Positions 23,901 through 35,900 of a DNA stretch of 64,000 nucleotides are shown here, piece after piece. The notes under the pieces are model-generated. The model ran no database searches, was not told the origin of the DNA, and was given only the letters and a program-made list of their open reading frames with translations. The position numbers were made by a program, and so were the translations under genes. Source of the DNA: Nemopilema nomurai (taxonomy: Eukaryota; Cnidaria; Scyphozoa; Rhizostomeae; Rhizostomatidae). The stretch is from the NCBI GenBank assembly GCA_003864495.1, contig ML133458.1, forward strand, positions 1,221,592 through 1,285,591, in the 5' to 3' direction. Every line of letters begins with the position of its first letter. Position 1 is the stretch's first letter.

Positions 23901-26900
23901 ACTCAGAATCCAGTTACCATAACAACAGGACATATGGAAAGATACAAACGCGAGTATTCTCACAACCACGCCAAAAGGGAATTCTGTCCACTTGCTCTGC
24001 TTGAAGAAGAACTGCGAATAAGAAATGATTGCTCTCCACTGCCTCACAACTAGAAGTTTCCCTCTAGTTCTCACTCAAATCCAACCCTTGAGCCTTTTCA
24101 TGGATCAACTTGATCAGCTGGCTTTTTCGTAAAAGTTCTGAAAAGCCTTGGACACTCATCAGAATGTAACTGAAGCTTTCTATAGAAGCGCTCTTCTCAA
24201 TCAGGTTGCGCCGGCCTTTCAAGGTGAATATTCTCACACCACGCCGTAAAAAGTCGACAATTTTGCCAAGATCTTTTATTCTCTTTTTGTACACCAAACC
24301 GCTTTTGGAATACCTGCTTTTGAAGCTACGAGCTATTAGAAGAGGGATAGATCACCAGAAGCCAATAGAGAGCTTACCTTGAAATACTAAGCCAGTTTAG
24401 AACGTCGGATAGTAAGGCAAAGCACAGGAAACAAACTATTCGGATAGAAGCGCAGACAGATGGTGAGTAATGCAGTGAAGGTAATGACAAGCAAGACCCT
24501 TTGATACCAACAATAGCTTGGCAGTGAGGGTTAAAACTAAAGCCATGTACAGCTTGAATACGGCATCAGCAGTATCAGATATTGTTATAGGCACCAGGAT
24601 TTTTTACGAAGGATATCAGATATTGGTAGAGCATGTTTGATGATAATTGATCGTCTGTTAGATCTTCTTTAAGTTGGGATTTGTTGAAAGAATAACGGAG
24701 ATTTGTTCTTAAGTGAATCAAATGCCCTTTCTGCAAACATCTATTGATTGCTTGATTAATGTGTACCAGAGTAAGCAATGCGAAAATACAAGAAAGTGCC
24801 AAAACAAGAGTAACTGTCGACATGAACTCGGTGAAGATAGTGACGGTTGGGATTTCTCGTCTCGTGACAATTCGTAAAGGGAGTCTATCAGTGTGGAGGG
24901 CTTCGAACACACTTGAGAGACATGCCGGCGACCTGCCAATGAAAACGTTTTGACGCTTTTGCACGGCTTGAAAACATTGTAGGACGTCTTCGAGTAATCT
25001 TTGGGCAGCACCGTGTCAACTTACTTGAAATCAGGAAATCTACCTTAAGCGTTTGCCAGCCTTTTTCATTAGAAAATACAACAAACCGAATGATCGAAAT
25101 TCTACCTCGCAGTTCAATAAAAAAGACTACGAATACTAGATCCGAAATTTTTAGTCAAAATTGCCTCTAGCGAAAACTGACGACAAATTGAGCTTGAGCC
25201 TCAATTCGATGCTCTGTGTTATACACGATTGAATTTTGAATTCTATAGTCGTAAAACGTGTACAGCGAAAAGCCTCCAGTGATCATCTCCGTCGCAAGAC
25301 TGAAACCAAATTCCAGTTATTTCTCAAGAATAGTTGGCACCGGCAGAATAGGGTGTTGTTGTTGGGTCGAAGGGCAGTCCGACCACGTGACTGCAGCTGG
25401 TCAACACGCGTGGATGAAAACTAGCACATTCTCACAGTCTACGACTTGAACGGTGTTGTGAGTACACCTGAGTGCGCAAGCTCTTAGTTCCTCTGCAGAT
25501 TCTTAGAGGATCTAGGCAAAAGCCTCTAAGCTTGAGAGTTCTGAAGACGCAAGCAGCCGATAGCATCAAACACACAGGTATCGTTATAATGAACCTTCGC
25601 TGTCGTATATAATATCTTATTAATATGAAACGTATCTCCAATGGTAAGGTCTCAAACACAATAGCTTGAAATACAACATCTGTGTTTTTATAAGCATCAA
25701 GAAATTTTCTAAGAGTTTCGTCACCATCACGGTATAATTTTATTTGGCGTCAAAGGCCGGAAAGGGGCATTTCATTGCCTATAGAAATGCTTCGCACTGG
25801 CCAAATAGAAAAGACAATATTTATTTTGCTGATTACAAATGGAAACTCCAATTTCCAGTTTTTTGATTCATTCGTTTCGGTACCTTTTGCTTTTCGTCTG
25901 CGCATAAAAAATTAATTTAAGTCAATTGGGTTTGGATACAATAAGCATTCATCAAAATCCGCATCTAAGATGAAAAGCAAGTGAGGTGACAAGACGAACT
26001 GCTTTTTCATGAAAATAACCTCTGCAAATAAACACTCTTATATTCTCTATTTAGAGCAAAGAAACAACTTTGAAAATAACCCAAGGAAAATTACATCGTA
26101 ATATTTTTATTCATTATAGACAAGCTGTTTTTCTTCACATAATACGTTCCACTCTTAGCCGACTTTCACAATATTTATTGAATAATATTTCATGAATTGA
26201 ATCATTTTTATAGCAATCAGAATCTGATTGGTTCAATCAGGAGCTGGTTTAATGTTTCAGAAGATGTCATATCGTTTACCAATAGCCTAGTTGAAATTCG
26301 TTGTTATAAGAAATAATAGGAACTCCAAATATTCAGGGCGATTTATATAGAATATTTCTATTTGCCGCTTTACGTTATAAAAACACAGTGGTGAGGCATA
26401 AATCATAAGCTCCAAAACTAGCATTGGGTGTCAATGGTCGACTTGTACAAAGCTTCTAAAGAAGTCATCAACATAGCTCACTGCTCGATAGCTGTAAGAA
26501 GCCTTCTAACTGTATGTAAACAGGAGTTCTGTTGTATTTTCAATTGATTCGATTACGGCTGAACGCAATGAAGACTGCCCTTATCAATCGCATTTCATGA
26601 CAAGTAGTGGAAAGCGTAAGAAATCGATTTTATTGTAAAGAACTCACTACCCACAAACTCTTTTGTTAACAAGACTTGTTCTCTCTGCTGATTTTGCTAA
26701 AAGTCGTTTAATTAACGGTGATGCTGGCTGGACGTCATTCAAGAAAAATTTCGTCTTGGCATCAAGAAGGTCAAGCACCTGCCTTATAAAACAATACAAG
26801 ACAAATAGCCTTGTTTTGAGTATACTTTTTGTGCAACACGTTTGCAAAGACTACTACTTTCAATTAAAAGAAAGCCAGAAAATGTCACCTCGATTTGACA

Positions 26901-29900
26901 CGACAGAAAATTACTTCCTGTAAAGATAAGATTCGTTTACAGAGCGTTATAAAAACAATGAATGTTTAGGACACATTTTGGATGGCAGAAGATTGTCTTT
27001 TTCGCTTCAGGAAACAGGTTTCAAGGGGAATAGCTAAACAGTAATTAACGCGCTCAAAACAACAATAAAAAAGTAAACACGACGCTCCTGTTGGGATATT
27101 TTGATAAAAAGATTATTTTCGATTATTCTTTTTTGTAAATAAAGAACGGGGTCTGTGAGTTGGCGTTGTATCATTATTTAAGCGCGGTCACCCTCCTACC
27201 AATAAAAAATTTCTCGAAAATCGTTTGCAGTTATAAACTTCAGTTAGCAAAGGCAAAAGTACACGGGTGTAGTGGAAGTTTCAGGCTCTGTTTTCAACTT
27301 CCATTAGCATGTTGCTGCGTAGCGTTCTTGCATGTACGCCAAAGGCGACTTCTTCATGGACGTGCCAATGATATAAATCCATGGGGAAATACCCTTAAGC
27401 ATACAAAAATTGCTTCAAGGAGCAATACCAATTTGAAGTACCTCACATCTTATAAAATAACAACAAGAGTAATCATTGTTTCTTTCAGTTGTAAATTTTT
27501 AAATGTAAAAAATTAATAGTCGTTCCTAGGACTTATAGTGTATCTTTCCATCGAAAACTGGTTTTAAAAATCAAAAGTTCGCCAAAATCATCTGATTTTG
27601 ATGCACTTCAGCATCAATTGAATTGAATAAGGATTTATTTAATTGGCAGGGGATGAATGATCAAACGATACCAGAAAATAATACCCCCGTGAAAGCATCT
27701 AATTAGCAATCTTCCAGAATTCACCAATGTATGAATATTTGTAGTGAGAAAGCATGAATAATTAATAAGTTCCTGCACCGTGCTGACATTTAAGCGCGAA
27801 TGGGCGATCCTGACCCGCACAAGGTCGCAAGGACATGCCGCAAATGGTTTATATCTGATTGTAATAAGTTGTTGTCCCTGTCTTTGTTAGCGAACCAAGA
27901 AGACGACGATGAAGCTACAACTGATCGCAATTTGCTGCTTTATGCTGGCGTTTCGTGCCAGTTCTTCTCTTGAGGAGCAACGAAGCTCCGTTGACGATGC
28001 TGAAGATTATGATCAAGAGCATCTAGAGGAAAGGCAAGCACGCGACGTGAATGCAGAGGACATGCACGTGCCAGAGAAAAGGAACATACGCGACCAGTTA
28101 CTGAAAGGACCACACTTGCTTTTGGGTAGAATGGACGCTGGAGCCGATGACACAGCCGTGTGGGAAAGCACGCGGAATGCTGCGGATGGCGCAGAGAAAA
28201 GAACAGTGGCCGATATGCAACGCAGGTCAGCCTTGGACGACGTGAAGCGCTGGGCGAGGGAAGTGGCACAGAAGATATCGAGAGAGGCAGAGCAGCATGG
28301 CACGGCCGGGCTGTGGGGCAAGCGAGAAGCAAAGCACGTTCTGTCTGAAAAGGATCTGGTGGTGCTTCTAGAAGCACTGAATAACGAGGAAGGACAGACC
28401 AACGCAAGAAGAGGCATTGCTAGTACTCAAGGCGAATACAGAAAACAGCCAGATGACTTGGGTCTGTGGGGCAAACGGGCGACAAGGAGATCAAGTCAAT
28501 ATTCGCAAGAGAAGAGGCGTAGAAGTCAAACAAAGCGACAAGGCCAACCGAATAATATCGGTCTGTGGAAAGGAAAGAGGGGTTTTCACGGTAACGAGAA
28601 TTCTAAAAAGCCAGATGGTGACTCTAAGATTGGACTATGGGGCCGAGAACAATACGGCAAAGCAGGAATGTGGGGACGAAAGAGATCTCATCAAATTGAC
28701 TCAGCATAACAAGGAATGGACATGTCTCCTAGTTAGAAATCTATTGCACTTGCCATAATAATTGTCTTACAAAGTTGTGCCCTTCACTTGTGAAATGCTT
28801 CCTTCCTTCCCCACATTAATTCAAATTGCGGATGAGTATGCGAAACTGATTCTCAAAGTAAAGGTTTTTGAAATAGAAAACTAGCTAGTTCACGTAAGAG
28901 TACCCGACACCCTGGAATAAGTCAGGGTTAGTTTAACGGTGTAGCTTTTCACATAATCAGAACATCAGCTTAAGCAGAAGATATCTAAATAATTATGACG
29001 CACTGCGTGTCCTTCAACGCTTCAATATAAAAGCTCGATTAAATTTAGAACATCGAATCAAGATTTGCTCTAAAGACACAAGATAGTTTTGATTGGTTTG
29101 AAATCAGAGGCTCGCTTTTCTCTATGTTATTTGAATTAGGTTAATCTTGATCTGTCATTTGATCATAATCATGGATTGCAATCATAGATAACAGCCACAG
29201 CTAGTGCCGCGCTAGTAGAGCCGTTCGCTGAAAGTTTCCTTATATTTCTTCACTGTGTTTGAGATCACATGTTTAAGGGGAAAGCACCTAAGGCAGGCCA
29301 AGTAAAACGTCCTCTAAACTACAATTATAGGTTGAGACCACTATATGAACAATTTGCTGATGATTATTGATCAACCAATCATTTCCTCTACTTGATGAGA
29401 ATGATATCATAGCACTGCAATCACTTCACTTGCCTGCCAGAATCTACGACCTTGTTTCATTCATGAAGTGGAGCCTTCATTGAACTGGTGACGTAATAGT
29501 AATTTTGATGACGCAGAAATTTAGAAACATAATTTCCTGAACTAGAAAGGGGATTTGTGAATGACCCATAGGAAACAAAGTCTAACCATACAAACTATAC
29601 GCAATTTCCTCTGTATATTCTGTTAATCCAATCTTGCCTTGTAATTAGCAGTTTAAATCTAAAATTCAGTTGTTTTGAATACCTATTCAACAAAAGCACG
29701 ATTTTCTCCATAGTGCTATTTTAAATTACTTGATTATATAATTGCCTGCTTCTTTAAATTTCTGCTTTCTTTAGAAAACCCCGTTCTAAATCGGTTCTAC
29801 TTAAATCATATCAAAAATTAAATTTCTTGACACAATATTTCTTTCATTGAAAGTGCATTCTACAAATAAGGCCTCATAGCGGCGCACCTAATTCAGGCAA

Positions 29901-32900
29901 GGAATTCCAGAATATTCTGGCGTAAAGAAATCTGAGATAAAAATGAACAATACGAAATTAAAAATGACACGATAGTAAAATTCCGACAAGTTATGTATAA
30001 GGTTGTGATGTCGCTTTTCAAAGCACAGAGATAGTGATAGACAGGGACAAGTACAATAGAGGCGAACAAGTATCACTCAATTTGCATTATATTGCTAAAG
30101 ATAGGAAAGAAAAGTATTTAACTAACAAACTAGAGAAAATTAATCTGCCTAATAAAAATATATGCCCAAAAAAGTAAGCCAGAAAAAAACAAAATTTTAG
30201 CGCAAAAAATGATACACAGCTTGTTTTGTCATGTGGCCAGAAAAAAAGAGAAATAGAAAAATTCTTTAGTTAAGATGGCTGTAAATCTTAGTTTGGATAG
30301 CTTGTGTAGTGATCCTAAAGATTCTAAACACAATTATTACCCTATAAGCTATTGTAAAACCAAGATAATCAAAGCCGTTATTAAAAAGAGCACAAAAGAG
30401 ATGTAGAGCAAAGGCACCTATCCTCCTAACTGATATTTTTCTAATGAAATTGAAAGCACGGACAGATTTGAAGGAGCGAATTCCCATGTCAACAGTTTGG
30501 TTTAAAGACATTGAAGAGAGTATATTCGAATGCTAATAACAGAACTCTTGAAGGGTAAAGAGGGAGTTAACAATAGCACTTGGAGAATGCACACTGTAGC
30601 ATGGCTATATCCGTAAATGAAGAAACGAGGCGGAATCAATTAACATTATTCAAGAGGAAAACCCGCACGAACCCTGGTTTTTTCCCGTAACCGCAGAAGG
30701 ACCTACTAGTCCAGTTGCAACATAAGCAGTAGACGGGTTGGAATAGCTCATCTCTAATGCATTGCCGCCAACAAGTTATGTTGGTATGTCTGCGGATTGT
30801 AAACGTAAAGGACAACGAGACTTTATTCAAAAAATCGTCAAATAAAAGCATTGACAGTGCATTTTTCAACTGTGTCGCTGCTTTCCGCATTTGCAGCCTA
30901 TGGTCTGTTCGTTGTTACTGTTGCTACCTTCGGTCCTTGTATGGAAACCATCACATTTGCACGGAGAGCAAAGCCTTGTTAACAACTTCCGACTGCTTCA
31001 TTCGCTCTTCAAATCGATGCAGTCTAATCTTTCATGAGCCACCTAGACCTGATTACTTAAGACTTGGTTAAGTGGAATATAAGGTGAGGAGAAATAGTTA
31101 GATCGTTGCTGCGTCTGATTTCTACCCCTACTCTCTCTAATTTTCATCAACAAATTTCAGCCATGCTCTGGCATCATATTAAGTTCATTGTAAAGCAAAC
31201 TATCTTCGTTCACTGCTTTACAACGAAAAGTGAAAATCACAGAGTGAAGTTGGAGACTGATGTGATGGAGACTCAGAGCAAACAAGCAATCAGATGCAAT
31301 GGAAAATGGTAAATCGCTTAGAAAGAACATTTGTCGACAACGGAAGTTAAAAAAACTTGTGGTAATTAAAACATGACTAGCCTCGTCAACTAATAACCTT
31401 AATCGTCTGTGACAATATCGATACCAGCACAGCCAAGGATCAAAGGAAATGTTCATTCATCAAACCACGACAGGAAAAGAGAGATAATAAAATTAAATAT
31501 CAGACAATTTCATTCGGCATAATATCACCATGTTCGACTTCACACAAGCAGAACCTATAATACTAGAACTAAGTAGAAAAATCAAAGAATTTTCAATTAA
31601 TCAACAAATCAATGAACAGAAAGCGGGCAAATCTGTCTAACACTTTCTTAAGAAACAAGAGTTGAATCTGTGCTCATTGCTTAGGCCTTTGGCATCACCA
31701 TGAGAACCCGGTATACGCCTGAACTGTCACGTAGGAAGAGTCAAAAGTAAAGCTTTACAGCCATGATAAAAAATCATAAGTTTGGTAAGTTTAGAGCCAA
31801 AAAGATACGCCCAAGCATTGCCTAACACGGCTCTTGCTTACAAGGAAGAAGAAAGAACATTGAAATAAGCGACCAAAGGTACCGAGGCATTCCAAATGAT
31901 GCAAGTAATAAGCCCGATTGGAAATTCGATTTTGGGTCCATGAATCGACAACTTTCGTTGCAAAATCACGTTTGCATTACTAGAAGAACTCGTTTCCAAA
32001 ATTTTGGCTAATTATCAGAGAGATATTACTGCTTTCTTGCATTGAATTAATGGCAAGAAAGTCTGAAGGACTTGTATTTTTTCATAATAAAAACCATGAC
32101 AAGATGATTAGAAAAAATATGTACAAGGGTCAAAGTGACCTTCTGTGATATATTCTAATGAATTTCAGCGAGAGTGCAACACGCCTTTCTTCCGCTCACC
32201 TGATTGCCTTGTTAAAATTAATTGTCCGCTGGTCACCATGACTTTAAACAAATAAATTTCCCAACTTCTATCCACCAGAAGCAGGAATTTCGTGAGCAAT
32301 TTTTGGAGCGGTAGCAGGCGTATTCAAGCGGTTATTTAGCGTTAAGTTAAAAAGATTTTTCTGTAATGATCCCGACAGGAGGATAGCATTCCTCGATAAG
32401 CAATTAAGATATCAAGAAAGAAGCCAGTTGCAATACATGGAATAAGGGGTACCAACAAAGGCTTTGAGCGCAACCGAGATGTGATTTTCATCCGAGACTG
32501 TTTGCCACCTCACGGCTCTTATTTCTCGGCAAGCCATCAAAGACACCAAAATGATGCTGCGGGCACTCGTAGAGAAAATAATTAAAAGGCTGTAGAACAA
32601 AGATGCTACCATTTGTTCCTCAAGTCATGGCTGTTATCAATCAATCAAATGCCAACATTTCTACTTGTTAGACATGTGTGCAATACCAGGCTTTACATTC
32701 AATAATAAGTATTGACCTTCAATCGGCTCTCTTCAAAGAAAGTAGCCGAGTTTTAAGGCGTATTGCCAAACATTTGTGATTTTATTTTCTTCAATACCCA
32801 AGAAATATGCAAAAGAAAACATCTTGCAATGATTTCGAAGAATTACGCCATGACATGTGAAAGAGTATTGCACGCAGATATTTCGAATGAAAAAGCAAGA

Positions 32901-35900
32901 AGGCATTTGAAGGAAATATAAGTCAGGTGGACACTATCTCTCTACGGAACAGCGCGTACTCTAGCACCAGAAAGAAGATATGACTATCTAAATCCCCTGT
33001 CTTCAGGTCCTGCGACAAAATATCTTACAGAGACTGCGAAATGATTATCTCGCACAAATCCCTGCTAATGCATGCTCAGTCTTGAGAAAAAAATAATATG
33101 AAATTCTGGCAGTAGAAGATATATTCAAATATCTTCCTGTCAAGTTATTTTCCTGCGGTAAAATATCTCCTACTTCTCGTTTTCTAGCAAAGCCTTGACA
33201 GTGAAAGAAACTGCTATCAAAGGACTAAGAAACCGAGAAAACACACATAATTTGAGGGCTTTTTATGCAGTAACCAAAATCAAACCAGCCAATCACCTTT
33301 TTGTTCTTCTTGCCTAACGATATTCTCGACTTTCTATCAAGACAAGAATGACGCTTTTGTCACATCACTTCTGACTGAAAAGTAGCACGAAAGACACCAT
33401 GGCCACAGCGGTTGAACTCAGGCAAGATCGTGTCTACTCGTCTCAGTATTCGAAAAGATATGCAGTTAGACTCGATATGGTGGATCATCATGTATCATCG
33501 CAAAAAACCGGAAATGTTCGCATAAAATCGTGTATAGTCGCCTGGAATTGTGCATTTTCGCCTATTGTTGTGTAATTTACGTAACTGAACAATTACCTGT
33601 AGCATACTGAAGATCTTGACGGTTGTATCCATACCACAGGAAAGAAATACATTGCGATGGAAAGGTGAGCATTGCACGCTGTAGACTGGTCCAATGTGGG
33701 GTGCGAATGCAAGGGTGACCGGCGAGCGAAGGTAGATGCGTGTGCCAGCGGTCCCTGGGACAAAAACGAAACTCGTCAGCTGGGTCTATAATGTCGCAAA
33801 AACGTGTAATTGATTAAACAAGCTTGTAAATTGGCCATTTCATGCAAATTCCCAAATCCCTTCTAGGAAGTTGAACGATCTAGTGACAAGATTCTCTGCG
33901 GCTAGTGCAGTGCCAGATTGAAAATATTAGTCAGATAGCCTTCCCTTAGAAGATTTTACGAGGTCCTTTGCACGAAACAGTGCCAGTATAGAGTGAATTT
34001 TCTGTACGATTGAGAGAAAGCGAAATGAACCAAAAAGCTTCAGCATCGAGGAAGAGCCTAATGGATGGCCTTCATGTGTCACATGTGGTCTGGCACACTA
34101 GAGGAGTCGTGCTGCATTTAGCCAGAGCATGTATGCTAAAGTCTTTGCTACAATTTTCAAGGAAAACATTATCGAATCCCCAGCAAATGTACCATAGAGG
34201 GAGTACAAAATAGGAAGACCTGTTATGGAAGGAACGTAGAATTATGATGTTCTTAAACGCCAGCAATGGATAGCTGTAAAGATAGTCAAGGAATCTGGTT
34301 TGCCATCTGGCCCGTACTAAGCAGTTAGTCCGAAAAAACTGCGATTATCAAAACAACGAAACCCCGATTATCAAAATACAAAGACAAAAACCTGAATATC
34401 TCAATTCCCTGTGGTTTTTTATCCTCCGTGTCCAAACCCAGAGGCGATTGTGGGAACGATATAGTAATAATATTGAGCAATTCTTCTTAAAGCATAACCT
34501 ATATCTTTTTGTAACCCATTTTGCATCTTGGAAAACGTACGTACCAAGGGCCTTTGTGTATCTTCCGTTCTTGATAAACTTTACTTACCACACTGTCTAA
34601 ATTTCAGTTTCTAAATTAGGGACGCCAAAGTGTTGAAAATTGGGTATACGTATAGTATCCTGCGCAGTGGCTGCAAAATGTGGCAAATTTCTTCTTCAGA
34701 TTGTGTTCTATCTGCATTCGTACGGAGCACCTTACGACGGAGAAACAAGCAAATACAAATATCTGTATGGTTCAATGCTAAAAAGGTTTTAAGAGAAAAA
34801 AGTTAATTACCTTTTGAAGTAACCTCCTCTGAGTCAAGAAAGCATTTGAAAAGCCCGCCTCCTTCAGACCCAATGATAAAAATGTCTGGGTCGTCTTTCG
34901 CGAATGAAATACACGTGACTAGAAATAAATATAATTTCGTTTTGATGTGAAAATTTCACTCAGGGCGAAATTCGTAGATCTTATGAGAAAAAAGATTGTG
35001 TCGTAGAAGTTCGTTAGAGAGCATTGATGTGGAGAAATCATGAAGTTTTGGAAGATAAGGCATACGAAAAGATTGTAAAAGAGAATCACTGACATCTAAA
35101 AAGAAAGATTAACAGCTAAGAAGCTTATTTTGATCAAGGGAAAGACACTTGCCATGAATTTTCTCAATAGCTAAGAACGGATTGTCAGCTTAGGAAAGCC
35201 AAGCTTACAATATAACACCGTGTCTAGGATGCGAATCTGATTCTGTACTACAGTCTGAATGATTGCGAGAACATAAAAACCATCAGCGACTAACGAGGGT
35301 TGTTTCTTCAGGTTTGTTGACATTACAGTGAAGAGGCACAGTTTGAAACGCATACGAGGGTGGGAAAGAGACTCTTCTGGACTGCACCCCACCAAGCTAC
35401 GTTCCAAAGACCCTTCACAAAAGAATATCAAGAGATGCCACGCCCCATAAAAACACGCGCTAAGTGGCTCCTTCAATTAGTACGATTCGTTCTTTGGCAG
35501 GTGGATAGGAATTTCTCACCTCCCATCTCCACGTCACTTCGAACATTCGCGGGAAGTAGGGTCTTCGGGATATTTTCTGCCAGGACTAGATATCTACAAA
35601 GCAAGCGCGTAAAAATATAAAATCTAAGCATTCAGAGTCGCTGTTACAAATTAGATGGAAATAAGAGAAATCAATGAAAAGAAGGCGGAAAAAGGCCTGT
35701 TACCCTCTTTCTAGCTTCAGTTTTTTGCCGTATTGGTCATATCGCCAAAGAAAGGCCTTCCCGTCAGAACTGATGCTAACGATCTAGAAATAATAAAACA
35801 CATACAAATATGTGTATCATCTAAAAAAATTTACCTTTTAACGATAGAAAAAGCCGACATTTTTTGCTTAATGACTGACTGTTTATCAATCGGCAAATTT

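Noticed and set aside
30266..31456. Several 80-105 codon ORFs on both strands in the large intron
   Set aside because: Overlapping on both strands, with no motifs and no splice support.
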